A stretch of DNA of 64,000 nucleotides from Pirellulales bacterium (GCA_019694435.1 JAIBBZ010000013.1:1-64000), one strand, 5' to 3'. Positions 9,863 to 21,460 are shown, counted from the stretch's first letter. The notes: generated by a model not told the origin, from the letters alone. Translations and numbers: made by a program.

Positions 9863-10150
9863 GACCTGCTCTCCATCGCCGCGCCGGGTGCGGCTGCGCG
9901 GCGGGGGTGGAAATTCCGCCGTTCGGCCAGTAGAACCGGGGGCCTGCGCGGTCCGGAACTGCCGGCAAAATGGTCGCGGCGGGGCCTGTTGCACAGGGAA
10001 CGACGCCCAGCGCAGCGGGCCAGGCGGCGGACGTTACGCTCCGGGTCGACAGCGAGTCAATGCCAATTCGACGCACTACGTCGACTGATATCACCGTGGT
10101 GCCAGCGAAGGGCATAGCGCCGCGAACCGCGGCGAGTGGGAGCAATCACC

Positions 10151-11104
10151 GTGGCACATGACTGCCTGAGCGTCGGCATCCTCGTGGCCGATCATCTCTG
10201 CACGCCGATTCCGGAGCTGCCCGCGCCGGGGCAACTCGTGCTGGCCGACGCCTTGCCCCTGGATATCGGCGGCTGCGCGGCGAACACGGCCATCGACCTG
10301 GCCCGCGTAGGGGTCGAAGTCGGCATCGTCGGCTGCGTCGGCCAGGACATCATGGGCACCTTCATGCTCGACAAGCTCTACGCCTGCGGGGTCGACATCG
10401 AAAGCGTGCACCGCGTGGCCGAACGCCATACTTCGGCGACCTTGATCATCAACGTCGCCGGCGAGGATCGGCGGTTCATTCACACGTTGGGCGCCAATGC
10501 CGTCCTGCGCGCGTCCGACATTCCCATGCATCGCGTCCAGCGGACGAAGGTGCTCTACGTCGGCGGTTACCTGCTGATGTCGGCGCTCGACCCGTATGAA
10601 TTGGCCGACGTGTTTCGCGCGGCCCGCGCCGCGGGAGTGCGAACTGTGCTCGACGTCGTACTCCCCGACCATCATGACGCCTGGCCGCTGCTGGAGCCGG
10701 TGCTGCCGCAGACCGACGTGTTTCTGCCGAACGAGGATGAGGCAGTGGCCCTGACCAAGCTGAGCGACCCGCTAGCACAGGCCGAACGGTTTGTGGCCGC
10801 CGGGGCGCGCACCGCGGTCATCACCTGTGGCGGTCGAGGCACCTATCTGGTCAACGACCAGGTGCGGTTGCGCGCGGGGGTGTATCCCACCGAATTTGTC
10901 GGTGGTACGGGCGCCGGCGACGCTTTCGATGCCGGCTATATCGTCGGTCTGCTCCGTGGCGGCGATCCGCAGCTTTGCCTGCAATGGGGTAGCGCCTTGG
11001 GGGCCAGCTGCGTGCGCGCCGTCAGTGCGACGCAAAGCGTCTTTACCCGGGCCGACGCCGAAGCGTTTGTCGCCGCGCACAAGCTGGTGATCGATCGCCT
11101 GTGA
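10151..11104 (+). CDS. PfkB-family carbohydrate kinase
   Basis: Phosphorylates a sugar or nucleoside with ATP; substrate not determinable by eye. 317 residues. The ribokinase-family pattern is present: N-terminal GG-containing motif DIGGCAANTAIDLARVG, and the C-terminal signature GGTGAGDAFDAGYIVGLL with the catalytic Asp in GAGD. NEDEAVAL matches the conserved P-N-E-E region. The GTG at 10151 is chosen because GGGAG lies eight bases before it; GTG at 10136 is an in-frame alternative adding five residues. It precedes argC by 142 bases. Confidence 0.9.
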   Translation: MAHDCLSVGILVADHLCTPIPELPAPGQLVLADALPLDIGGCAANTAIDLARVGVEVGIVGCVGQDIMGTFMLDKLYACGVDIESVHRVAERHTSATLIINVAGEDRRFIHTLGANAVLRASDIPMHRVQRTKVLYVGGYLLMSALDPYELADVFRAARAAGVRTVLDVVLPDHHDAWPLLEPVLPQTDVFLPNEDEAVALTKLSDPLAQAERFVAAGARTAVITCGGRGTYLVNDQVRLRAGVYPTEFVGGTGAGDAFDAGYIVGLLRGGDPQLCLQWGSALGASCVRAVSATQSVFTRADAEAFVAAHKLVIDRL

Positions 11105-11246
11105 CGTTCGCGCCGCCGCCGCGCGAACACTTCGCCGCGCGCCGGCGTCATTTGCCTGCCGGACGTGCGCGGTATACTCCCTGGCTTTCGGCTGGGGGGC
11201 AACGGCCGGCCTGGTTTCTGGTCCTACCGCAGCGGGAGTCGAGTCG

Positions 11247-12257
11247 ATGACGCGGGTCGCAATCCTGGGAGCAACGGGCTACACCGCCCTCGAGCTGATC
11301 AAGCTCCTCCTGCGCCATCCCCAGGCCCGGCTCACCACGGTCACCAGCCGGCAAGATGGCAACCCGCCCCTGGCGATGGTGCATCCATCGCTCACGGGCC
11401 GCGTCGACCTGAATTGCGAGGACCTGGGGCCCGTGGCGGTGGCTGCCCGCGCCGATTGCGTGTTTGCCTGCCTGCCGCATGGCACCACGGCCGAGATCGT
11501 GCCGCATCTGCTTCAAGCCGGCGCGCGGGTGATTGATCTGAGTGCCGATTACCGGCTCGACAGTCCGGAAAGTTACGCGCAATGGTACGGCGAACCGCAT
11601 CGCGACCCCCAGCGGCTGGGCCAGGTCGTCTACGGGCTGCCGGAGCTGTTTCGCGAAGCGATCCGCGAGGCGCCGCTCGTCGCCAACCCCGGCTGCTATC
11701 CGACCAGCGCGATTCTGCCGTTGGCGCCCTTGCTGAAGCATCGTTTGATCGATCCGCGCGACATCATAGTCGACTCGAAAAGTGGTGTCTCCGGTGCCGG
11801 GCGAACGCCGAAACTGACCACGCACTTTCCCGAATGCAACGAGAGCGTTTCGGCGTACAACGTTGGCCGGCATCGGCACACGCCCGAGATCGAGCAAGTG
11901 TTGGGACGGTTCACGGGGACGGCCCCCAGCGTGATTTTCACGCCGCATTTGATCCCCATGGATCGCGGCATTTTAACGACGACCTACAGTCGGCCGCTGA
12001 AACCCCTGGGCGAGAACGAGCTGCTGGCGGTCCTGGGCGATTTCTACGCCAATGAGCCGTTCGTCAAGGTCGTGAACCACCTGCCGGGCACGAAGGACAC
12101 GGTGGGCACGAACTACGTGCACATCACCGGGCGCGTGGTGCGCGACCGCATCGTGACGATTAGTTGCGAGGACAACATGATCAAAGGGGCTTCCGGCGCG
12201 GCACTGCAGAATTTCAACTTGATGTACGGATATCCTGAAACCACGGCGCTGCTCTAA
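11247..12257 (+). CDS. argC: N-acetyl-gamma-glutamyl-phosphate reductase
   Basis: NADPH-dependent reduction of N-acetylglutamyl phosphate in arginine synthesis. 336 residues. The Rossmann start VAILGATGYTALELIKLL is followed by FACLPHGT, the catalytic Cys150 in VANPGCYPTSA, and KSGVSGAGR. GGGAG lies eight bases before the ATG at 11247. It forms a pair with argJ 41 bases downstream; argB and argD are not in the window. Confidence 0.96.
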   Translation: MTRVAILGATGYTALELIKLLLRHPQARLTTVTSRQDGNPPLAMVHPSLTGRVDLNCEDLGPVAVAARADCVFACLPHGTTAEIVPHLLQAGARVIDLSADYRLDSPESYAQWYGEPHRDPQRLGQVVYGLPELFREAIREAPLVANPGCYPTSAILPLAPLLKHRLIDPRDIIVDSKSGVSGAGRTPKLTTHFPECNESVSAYNVGRHRHTPEIEQVLGRFTGTAPSVIFTPHLIPMDRGILTTTYSRPLKPLGENELLAVLGDFYANEPFVKVVNHLPGTKDTVGTNYVHITGRVVRDRIVTISCEDNMIKGASGAALQNFNLMYGYPETTALL

Positions 12258-12298
12258 CGGGAACTACGCCGCCAAGGCACACGGTCGGAGAGGCAACG

Positions 12299-13492
12299 AT
12301 GTCGACGCGCATTCCTCGGGGCTTCAAATTGTCGGGCGTTCATTGCGGGCTGAAGCGCTCGGCGGCCAAGCAGGACTTGGCGCTGGTCGTCACGGATCGG
12401 CCCGCCGTTTCGGCTGGCGTTTATACCCAGAACCGCATCTGCGCCGCACCCGTGCGGTTCGATCGGCAGCGGACCCCGAATGACGTGACCCGGGTGATCG
12501 TGATCAACTCGGGCAATGCCAACGCCGCCACGGGTGATCGTGGCGATCGCGACGCGGCCGAAATGGCACGTCTGGCCGCAGCGGCCGTCGGCGCCCCGGC
12601 CGAGGCCGCGCTCGTGCTGTCCACGGGCATCATCGGCGAGTTTCTGCCGATGGAGAAGATCGCCGGGGGGATCCACGCCGCGGCCGCCCAGCTCGGCGAC
12701 AACGATGACGACCTGGTCGCGGCAGCGCGAGGCATGCTGACAACCGACACCCGGCACAAGCTGGCCGGCCGCACCCTCCGGATTGCCGGCAGCGAAGTTT
12801 CGATCACCGGCATGGCCAAGGGCGCCGCGATGATCGGTCCCCGGATGGCCACGATGCTGGGGGTCGTGATGACCGATGCGCGATTGACCCCGGCCGATGC
12901 TCAGACGCTGTTGGGCGCCGTGGTCGAAGATACGTTCAATTGCATCAGCGTCGATGGCCACATGAGCACCAACGACACCGTGCTGTTGGTTGCCAGCGGC
13001 GCGGCCCAGACGCAGCCGTTGGCGGGTGATGATCGGGCAGCGTTTCATCGGGCCTTGCACGAGGTGTGCAGCGAGTTGGCCCGGTCGATTCCGGCCGACG
13101 GCGAGGGGGCCACGCACCTGGTCACGATCGACGTGCAAGGCTGCCGCGACCGCGAAGCGGCCTACACCTTTGCCAAGGTCGTCGCCGAAAGCCCTCTGGT
13201 GAAGACGGCCATTGCCGGGGCCGATCCGAATTGGGGCCGGATCGTTTCGGCCGCGGGCTACGCCGGCGTTCCGTTCGATCCCCGCGGCGTGTCCTTGCGC
13301 GTGAACGGATTACTGCTGTTCGAGCAAGGGGCTCCGGTCGAATTCGATCGGCAGGCCGTCAGCACCTCGATCCGCGAAAACCGCGATACCCACATCGACC
13401 TGAGGTTCAGCGAAGGTACGGCGCGGATTCGCTTCTGGACCACCGATTTGACTGCCGAATACGTGCGGTTGAACGCCGATTATCACACCTGA
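12299..13492 (+). CDS. argJ: Bifunctional glutamate N-acetyltransferase / amino-acid acetyltransferase (ArgJ)
   Basis: Transfers acetyl from N-acetylornithine to glutamate, the cyclic arginine route. 397 residues, typical length. NSGNANAATG (about 70), LSTGIIGEFLPM (about 107) and the autocleavage site KGAAMIGPRMATMLG are all visible; Thr185 in MATML would be the N-terminal nucleophile of the beta chain. Whether it also uses acetyl-CoA cannot be told from sequence alone. GGAGAGG precedes the ATG at 12299. Confidence 0.96.
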   Translation: MSTRIPRGFKLSGVHCGLKRSAAKQDLALVVTDRPAVSAGVYTQNRICAAPVRFDRQRTPNDVTRVIVINSGNANAATGDRGDRDAAEMARLAAAAVGAPAEAALVLSTGIIGEFLPMEKIAGGIHAAAAQLGDNDDDLVAAARGMLTTDTRHKLAGRTLRIAGSEVSITGMAKGAAMIGPRMATMLGVVMTDARLTPADAQTLLGAVVEDTFNCISVDGHMSTNDTVLLVASGAAQTQPLAGDDRAAFHRALHEVCSELARSIPADGEGATHLVTIDVQGCRDREAAYTFAKVVAESPLVKTAIAGADPNWGRIVSAAGYAGVPFDPRGVSLRVNGLLLFEQGAPVEFDRQAVSTSIRENRDTHIDLRFSEGTARIRFWTTDLTAEYVRLNADYHT

Positions 13493-13639
13493 AGCCCCTT
13501 CGCGGCGCCGCCGCGCGGCACGCGGGCGGTGATAGCACGCGACAAAAGCGGCCTTGGTCGCCCTTCCGGTCTGTCGATAGACTTCGCCGCCTTGGGGGTC
13601 GCAGTCTGCTCGCATCACGGTGTCGGCCAAGGAGGGTCC

Positions 13640-15802
13640 ATGTCCAGCGCGCCTGGTCCGAAGTCTGCACGTCGACTTTCGGTCGCGATCGTGGCCCGCG
13701 ATGAGGCTGCGGTCTTGCCCGTCACGCTGGCCAGTCTGCAGTCGATCGCCGATGAGATCGTGCTGCTCGATACGGGCTCGCGCGACGCGACCCGGCAGAT
13801 TGCCCGCGAATTCCGCGCGCGGGTCATCGATCACGTCTGGACCGACGACTTTTCCGCAGCTCGCAACCGGCTTTGGTCCGAACTGACCGGCGATTGGGTG
13901 CTCTGGGTTGACGCCGGCGAACGTCTCGATACCGAGTCGCAGACGTTGCTGCGCCAGTTCGTCGACGAGCGGGCCGAGGCCACACGGGCCTACCTGGTGC
14001 TGATCGAGGTTCCGCCTGCCGGCGCGCAGGGCTATGCCGAACAGCGCGGCTGCTTGAGGCTGGTGCCGCGTATCGCCGGCCTGCGGTTTCAGGGTCGCGT
14101 TCGCGAAAGCCTGCGCGAGGCGGCCGGCGCCGAGGGGCTGCAAATCCAGCTCGCCCCGGTGCGCCTGACGCGCGATCGCCGCGATGCGCTGGAAGAGATC
14201 CGCCGCCAGCGGGCCCGTCGCAATCTGACCTTGGCCGAAATGGACCAGGCCGCGTGCGGACCTCAACCGCGACTGCTGCTGACCCTGGCCGATGCGCACT
14301 CCACGCTGGGTATGGCCGCCCTGGCAACGCAGTACTACCGCGAAGCGCTCGATCGCTCGCCTGCCGATTCAACCGAGTTGCTCGAGGCGTACTACGGCCT
14401 GCTGACCACCTACGATGCTCAAAGTGAGGCCAGTCAGGAGCAGATCGACTTGTGTCTCCAGGCGCTCGAACAGTTCCCGCTCGACGCACAACTGCTATGC
14501 GCCATGGCCGGCTACTTGCAGATTCAAGGCCGGCTGGATCTGGCAGAACGCGCCTATGCGCTGGCCTGGCGCAATGGTCAGACCGATCCCGAAACGTGGC
14601 ACGTGCGCGACATCAACGTCGCCGCGGCGACTTGCCTGGCGCTGGTGCAGCAACTGCAAGGGCACGACGACGCGGCGCGCCAGACGCTCGAAGAAGTGCT
14701 GGGTACTGCGCCGCACGTCGCGGCGGCCCGGCGGCAACTGATCGACCTGCACATCAAGTATGGCCGCACCACCGAAGCGCTGGGCGAGCTGGATCGCTTG
14801 CCGGGAATCACGGGCAGCCGCGAGAATTTGCGTTCGGCGGTGCGCGGCGCGTGCCAGTTGGCCACCGCGAACTGGATTCCTGCGATTGCATATCTGCAAA
14901 CCGCATATTCGGCCGGATGTCGCGACTCGATCTGCCTGCGGTGGCTGAGCGTGGCGCTGATCTCGAACGGCTGTCGCGACGAGGCGCTGCCCGTGGTTCG
15001 CGAGTGGCTCGCGGCTGAACCGCAAAACGCCGAAGCCAATCGCTACCTGGCCGACTTGACGGCGCCGGCCAGCGACACGGGAGCCACCCACGCCGAGAGC
15101 GCGATCGCGGCCGCACCGAGCGACGAGCAGTGGTCCACCTCGACGGTCGCGTTACCTCCGGCGACGTCCTCCGTGCAACCCACGCAGGTCTCTGTCGACG
15201 CGACGTTGTCTGAAGAATTGCCGCAAGCGCAGGGTGCCGCCGGTCGACTCGCCGTGGCTCGGGCGCTGACCGAGGCGGGCAATCCGGCCGCGGCCGAAGA
15301 AATGTATCGCGAGCAACTGCGGAAGGATCCCCAGGCGGCCCAGATCAAGCAAGCCTTGGGTGAATTGCTGCTGGCCAGCCAACGAATTCAAGAGGGGCTC
15401 GAGCTGACCGCGCACCTGGTGCGCGGCCCCGAGGCCGAGCCGCGGTATGCCGAATTCGCCGCGGGGGTTCGCGAGTTCCGTGTTGGACGGTACGAGGCCG
15501 CGCTCGAGGCCTTTGCACGGGCCCAGGCAGCCGGTTACGACGCCCCGCTGGTCCGCCAATTCGAGGCCCACGCCCTGGTGCGTCTACGGCGCTGGATGGC
15601 GGCCGAACCGATCCTGCGCGAATTGCTGCTGCGGCAGCCAGCCAATGCAACCGGCCACGAGCTGCTGGCCCAGGTGCTGGCTTCCACCGGGAGGCACCGC
15701 GAGGCGGACTTCGTGATCGAGCAGTTGCGCGGGATCGAAGGCCTGACGACGGGCCCCCATTTCTCGCTCGCCGGGGCGAATCCTCCCGCTGTACCGCAGT
15801 AG
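13640..15802 (+). CDS. Family 2 glycosyltransferase fused to TPR repeats
   Basis: 720 residues. Residues about 12-115 are a GT-A domain of the GT2 kind: SVAIVARDEAAVLPVTLASL, then EIVLLDTGSRDATRQIA, and VLWVDAGERLD where the usual DADE-like metal site reads DAGE. The rest (about 200-715) is alpha-helical and repetitive with TPR character (for example LLTLADAHSTLGMAALATQY and NRYLADL), broken by a Pro/Thr/Ser-rich linker near 475-530. Similar SunS-like GT2-TPR proteins modify proteins or cell-surface glycans; the target here is unknown. GGAGG at 13631 supports the ATG at 13640. Confidence 0.85.
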   Translation: MSSAPGPKSARRLSVAIVARDEAAVLPVTLASLQSIADEIVLLDTGSRDATRQIAREFRARVIDHVWTDDFSAARNRLWSELTGDWVLWVDAGERLDTESQTLLRQFVDERAEATRAYLVLIEVPPAGAQGYAEQRGCLRLVPRIAGLRFQGRVRESLREAAGAEGLQIQLAPVRLTRDRRDALEEIRRQRARRNLTLAEMDQAACGPQPRLLLTLADAHSTLGMAALATQYYREALDRSPADSTELLEAYYGLLTTYDAQSEASQEQIDLCLQALEQFPLDAQLLCAMAGYLQIQGRLDLAERAYALAWRNGQTDPETWHVRDINVAAATCLALVQQLQGHDDAARQTLEEVLGTAPHVAAARRQLIDLHIKYGRTTEALGELDRLPGITGSRENLRSAVRGACQLATANWIPAIAYLQTAYSAGCRDSICLRWLSVALISNGCRDEALPVVREWLAAEPQNAEANRYLADLTAPASDTGATHAESAIAAAPSDEQWSTSTVALPPATSSVQPTQVSVDATLSEELPQAQGAAGRLAVARALTEAGNPAAAEEMYREQLRKDPQAAQIKQALGELLLASQRIQEGLELTAHLVRGPEAEPRYAEFAAGVREFRVGRYEAALEAFARAQAAGYDAPLVRQFEAHALVRLRRWMAAEPILRELLLRQPANATGHELLAQVLASTGRHREADFVIEQLRGIEGLTTGPHFSLAGANPPAVPQ

Positions 15803-15949
15803 CTGGCGAGCCCGGGGCGCGGCTGGCGTCGCTCGGAGCGGCCGAGCCCGCTTGACACACCGGCGGTGATGCGAAGAATCGCACTGGGCCGGACCTCCGA
15901 TTGCGGGGTAACCGAGCCCACCCGACGCATCCCCGACTAGGATTTTGCC

Positions 15950-16291
15950 GTGCTGCTGACCGCTCTGTTTCCGTTGCGAGGTCTGAGTGCCGTGCCGCCC
16001 GTCGGTGCGCGTCCGATGTTGCGCCCCCTGGCGCCGGCGGTGCCCGTGGCCGCCAGCGATGACGACGACGATCTGGACGATGACGTCGAGGGAGATTCCG
16101 TCGACGAAGAAGACGAAGAGGAAGAGGACTTCGACGACGACGACTTCGACGACGACTTCGACGACGATTTCGAAGAAGAGCTCGATCAGGAATTCATGGA
16201 GACCTTCGACGACGAGCCCGAGCCCGCGGCCGACACTGGTGGCGGCGACGATGGCGAGATCGACGAGGAATTCGAAGACGACGACATGTAG
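15950..16291 (+). CDS. Small, extremely acidic protein of unknown function
   Basis: 113 residues. The first 34 are mildly hydrophobic and Pro/Ala-rich with three Arg; from residue 35 to the end, 50 of 79 residues are Asp or Glu and none is Lys or Arg. Phenylalanines recur every four residues in the middle (FDDD repeats). AGGA lies about seven bases before the GTG at 15950; an ATG at 16016 is an alternative. No family recognised. The base pattern gacgacgac is repetitive, but third-position use agrees with a translated frame, and both flanking genes are close. A coding assignment is likely but not certain. Confidence 0.6.
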   Translation: MLLTALFPLRGLSAVPPVGARPMLRPLAPAVPVAASDDDDDLDDDVEGDSVDEEDEEEEDFDDDDFDDDFDDDFEEELDQEFMETFDDEPEPAADTGGGDDGEIDEEFEDDDM

Positions 16292-16353
16292 CCTGCGATA
16301 CGATTTCGCGGCTGACCGTTGATCGCCGACCCAGGCGCCAGGAACAGCGTTTC

Positions 16354-17222
<869 letters not shown>

Positions 17223-17223
<1 letters not shown>

Positions 17224-20200
17224 TGTTCGACCCGCCGGTTACCAACGTAAGATTTCCCGAGCTCGAGGCGCTCGTTCGGGAATTCTGGCGCGAGCGCGGC
17301 ATCTACGAAAAATCGCTCGCCCGCCGGGCGGATGCCCCACGGTTCGTCTTCTACGAGGGTCCGCCGACGGCCAACGGCCTGCCGCACCCGGGGCACTGCC
17401 TTACCCGCGCGATCAAGGACATTTTTCCGCGCTATCGCACGATGCGCGGCATGCGCTGCGAACGCAAGGCCGGCTGGGACACGCACGGCCTGCCCGTCGA
17501 AGTCGAGGTCTGCAAAGAGCTGGGGATCCACTCGAAGGAAGAGATCGAGGCCTTCGGCGTCGAGCCGTTTATCCATCGCTGCCTGGAAAGCGTCTTTCGC
17601 TACACGCAGCAGTGGGAAAGGCTCACCGAACGGCTCGGCTTCTGGATCCATCTCGACGAGGCCTACGTTACCTATCACCAGAGCTACGTCGAAAGCGTCT
17701 GGTGGGCGCTCAAGCGGTTGTTCGACGCCGGGCAACTCTACCGCGGTCACAAGATCGTCTGGTGGTGGGCCCAAGGCGGCACCGCGCTCAGCTCGGGCGA
17801 AGTGGGGCAGGGCTACCGCGAGGTTGCCGACCCCAGTGTGTTCGTCCGCTTTCCGCTGCTCGAATCCGAAGGCGGCGTGCCGACTTCGCTCGTGGTCTGG
17901 ACCACGACGCCGTGGACGCTGCCCAGCAACCAGTTCGCCGCCGTGCACTCGACGGTGGAGTACGCGGTGTGCGAGGTCGAAGGCGGGGGGGAGAGATTGA
18001 TCGTCGCGGCGGCGCTGGCCGATGCGTTGGCCGCGAAGTTCGGACTCAACTGGACGGTGCTCAAGACCATGCCCGGCGCCGCGCTGGTGGGCCGGCGCTA
18101 TCGGCCGCCGTTTGACTACTACTGGCGCGGCCTGGGCGAGCGCCGTGGAAAACTGCTTGACGGCGGCAGCGAACACGTCGCCTGGCGCGTCGTGGCGGCC
18201 GAGTTCGTCACGCTCGACAGCGGTACAGGTGTCGTCCATCAGGCGCCGGCCTTCGGCGAGGTCGACTTCGACGTCCTGCAGGCCGAGGCGGCGCGGTTTG
18301 CGGCCGGCCAGGGCCCCCAGCTGATCTGCGCCGTCGGTCCCGACGGCCGATTCACGGCCGAAGCGCCCGACTATCAGGGTCGCTGGGTGAAGGAGGCCGA
18401 CAAGGATATTTCCCGCGAGTTGAAGCGCCGCGGCCTGCTCGTGCATCAAGAGCAGTATCTGCACGACTACCCGTTCTGCTGGCGGGCCGAAGAGGATCCG
18501 TTGATCCAATATCCGCGGCAAAGCTGGTTCATACGCACGACGCGGTTTCGCGACGAGATGTTGGCCAACAACGCCCGCATCAACTGGCTCCCGGAGCACA
18601 TTCGCGACGGCCGTTTTGGCAATTTTCTCGAGACGAATGTCGATTGGGCGCTCTCGCGCGAGCGCTACTGGGGCACGCCGCTGCCCATCTGGGTCTGCGA
18701 AGAGTCCGGCTACATGGAGGCCGTGGCCAGCTATGCCGAGTTGCTGGCCAAGCCGGGCGTCGACGGGACGCAGATGTGGGCCGCCGCCAAGCGCGAGCGT
18801 CCCGACCTTTCCGAGCATCTCAAGGTGCACAAGCCGTATCTCGACGCGATCACTTACGATTCGCCCCGGGCCAAGGGCGCCCGCATGCGGCGCGTGTCCG
18901 AGGTGATCGATTGCTGGTTCGACAGCGGCGCGATGCCGTTCGCGCAATGGGGCTTTCCGCACGCCGGACGCGAGCAATTTGCCGGCCAGTTTCCGGCGGA
19001 CTTCATCAGCGAGGCGATCGACCAGACGCGCGGTTGGTTCTACAGCCAACTGGCGATCAGCACGATGCTCTTCGGCCGCGAAGGCGTCGCCCGCGATGTG
19101 CTGCCTGGCAACGAGGCGGCCGAGTATCCGCACCCGTTTCGCAACTGCATCGTGCTGGGGCTGATGCTGGGCGAAGACGGCCAGAAGATGTCGAAGAGCA
19201 AGCGGAACTACCGCGAGCCCGACGAGATCTTCGACCGCTACGGGGCCGATGCGCTGCGCTGGTATTTCTTCTCGAACCAGGCCCCTTGGACATCGATCCG
19301 CTACAACGAGCAGTCGATTCGCGACAGCGTGCCGGAGACGTTGCTGCGGCTGTGGAATACCTACACGTTCTTCGCCATCTATGCCCGGATCAACGGCTTC
19401 GATCCGGCGAAGTCGATCGTGGCCCGCGCGGCCGGCCAGCTCGATCCGAGCGTGCTCGAAACCGCGCCCGACTATTGCCCGATCGCCAAGCGCGGCGAGC
19501 TCGATCGCTGGATCATGAGCGAGCTGCACCGCACGGTGCAGGTGGTCGTCGAGCGGATGGACGCGTACGACAATTTTGCCGCGGCCAACGAGATCAAGAG
19601 TTTTCTCGATGCGCTCAGCAACTGGTACGTCCGCCGCAGCCGCCAGCGCTTCTGGTCCGACGCGGCCGACGCCGATCAGAGCGACGCGCATTGGACCTTG
19701 TACGAATGCCTGTTGACGCTGGCTCGACTGCTGGCTCCGTTCACGCCGTTCGTCGCCGAAGAGCTGTGGCAGCGTTTGGCGGTCCGGCCGTTCGGCGAGC
19801 GCGTGCTCGAAAGCGTGCACTTGTGCGATTACCCCGTGCCGATTGCGCACGCGATTGACGACGCGCTGTCCGAAGAGATGCGCGTGGTGCGCGAGATCGT
19901 CTCGCAAGGCCGCAGTGCCCGCACGGTCGCCCGGCTCAAGGTCCGCCAGCCGCTGGCCGGTGTCGAAATCGTGCTGAGCCAGCCGGAGCATCGCGCCTGG
20001 CTCGAGTCGCACGTCCCGTTGATCCGCGAGGAGCTCAACGTACGCGAGGTCGAGTTTCCCGCGTCGGCCGACAACTACATCGACTACACGGTGCTGCCCG
20101 ACCTCAAGCGGTTGGGTCCGCGCTTGGGCAAGCAGCTGCCGGCGCTCAAGCAGACGCTCGCGAAGACCGATGCGGCGGCGCTGCTGGCGTCGTTACAGCG

Positions 20201-20621
20201 CGACGGTGCCGTGCGACTCGACCTGCCCGGCGGCTCGGTCACGCTCGATCGCGACGACCTGCAGGTGCGGTTGCAGGCCAAGGCCGGCTGGGCCGCGGCC
20301 GACGGCGGCGCGGCAGTCGTCGTCTTGGCCACCGAGTTGACGCCTGAACTGATCGAAGAAGGCCTGGCCCGCGAGATCGTCCATGCGTTGCAGACTCGCC
20401 GCAAGGAACTCGAATGCGATTATGTGGACCGGATCGCCGTCGGCGTCGCGACCGCCAGCCTGGAACTGCGCCAGGCCTGCACCAGGCACCGTGAGTACAT
20501 CATGCAGGAATCGTTGGCCAAGCAGTTCGTCGAAACGCCGTTGGACGGCGCCGAGGCGAAACCGCTCGAGATCGACGGCCATTCGTTGACGCTTTATGTC
20601 CGCAATCTGGGCCGCGGCTGA
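17223..20621 (+). CDS. ileS: Isoleucyl-tRNA synthetase
   Basis: Charges tRNA-Ile, with editing of valine. 1132 residues, the size of the long type. Class I signatures: [16 protein letters not shown] (HIGH motif as HPGH, residues 55-58) and [11 protein letters not shown] (KMSKS at about 655-659). [14 protein letters not shown] and the editing-domain [15 protein letters not shown] are specific to the Ile/Val/Leu group; YWGTPLPIW and the long C-terminal region favour Ile. The C-terminus has no CxxC zinc pairs, as in eukaryote-like type 2 IleRS, a group often insensitive to mupirocin. The ATG at 17223 overlaps the upstream stop by one base. Confidence 0.96.
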
Positions 20622-21292
20622 TGAAGCCGCCGAGGCGGCCAGCGACGGCGAGCAGGTCACTCATGCAGCGATCGCCCTTACGCTTGGCTGTGCTGATCTC
20701 GGGTGGAGGCACCACGCTGCGCAACCTGCTGGCCGAGATTGCCGCAGGACGTCTCGACGCTTCGGTCGAGACAGTCGTTTCGAGCAATCCGCAGGCCGGC
20801 GGATTGCAAATCGCGGCCAGCGCCGGCATGCCTGCCCACGTCGTCGAGCGCCGCAGTTTTTCCGGGGTCGCCGAGTTCAGCGCGGCGATCTTCGATCGCT
20901 GCCGCGCAGCCCAAGTCGATCTCGTGGTGATGGGCGGGTTCTTGAAGCTGGTGGAGATCCCGGCCGACTATCGCGGTCGCGTGATGAACATCCATCCAGC
21001 GCTGATCCCGGCGTTCTGCGGGCCGGGCTTCTATGGGCACTACGTGCACGAAGCTGTGCTGGCCTACGGCGCGAAGCTGAGCGGCTGCACGGTGCATTTC
21101 GTCGACGACCAGTACGATCACGGCCCCATCATCCTGCAGCAGGCCGTCCCGGTGCTCGATAACGACACCCCGGCGTCGCTCGCCGCCCGGGTCTTCGAGG
21201 CCGAATGCGCAGCCTATCCGGAAGCCTTGCGCCTTTACGCGGCGGGCCGTCTGCGGCTCGAAGGCCGTAAAGTGCGCATCTTGGCTGTTTAG
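20621..21292 (+). CDS. purN: Phosphoribosylglycinamide formyltransferase (PurN-like)
   Basis: Transfers formyl from 10-formyltetrahydrofolate to GAR in purine synthesis. 223 residues. LAVLISGGGTTLRNLL is the N-terminal GAR-binding loop, NIHPALIPAF holds the catalytic Asn and His, and VDDQYDHGPII the catalytic Asp. The ATG at 20621 overlaps the ileS stop by one base; an internal ATG at 20663 would put the start close to the conserved core and is equally possible. Last gene before the microcompartment cluster. Confidence 0.92.
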   Translation: MKPPRRPATASRSLMQRSPLRLAVLISGGGTTLRNLLAEIAAGRLDASVETVVSSNPQAGGLQIAASAGMPAHVVERRSFSGVAEFSAAIFDRCRAAQVDLVVMGGFLKLVEIPADYRGRVMNIHPALIPAFCGPGFYGHYVHEAVLAYGAKLSGCTVHFVDDQYDHGPIILQQAVPVLDNDTPASLAARVFEAECAAYPEALRLYAAGRLRLEGRKVRILAV

Positions 21293-21402
21293 CCTGACCG
21301 ATACGGTTCGGGTGTCTTTGCGCAAAGCCTATTCTGCCAAGGCCTTGCGATCGATTGTGGAAGAAAGTGACGCTACATAACCACTCGTGCGCACAGAAAT
21401 GG

Positions 21403-21423
21403 CAGATTTATTTCAAAAATCTG
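21403..21423. promoter_or_regulatory. Inverted repeat upstream of the DeoR-type regulator, candidate operator
   Basis: A perfect 7-bp inverted repeat, CAGATTT and AAATCTG, separated by 7 bases, in an AT-rich patch unusual for this GC-rich window. It lies about 60 bases before the regulator gene that heads the microcompartment operon. It is a plausible autoregulatory operator or part of the promoter. Confidence 0.35.
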
Positions 21424-21437
21424 ATTGAACACAGCCA

Positions 21438-21460
21438 TTCTGCGGCGATAATCGGCAGAA
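21438..21460. promoter_or_regulatory. Second inverted repeat (TTCTGC/GCAGAA) before the DeoR-type regulator
   Basis: TTCTGC at 21438-21443 and GCAGAA at 21455-21460, 11 bases apart. A further TTCTGCC occurs at 21332-21338 and GGCAGA at 21401-21406, so half-sites of the same kind recur four times in the 130 bases before the operon. Such spaced half-sites suit a multimeric DeoR-family repressor. Confidence 0.3.
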
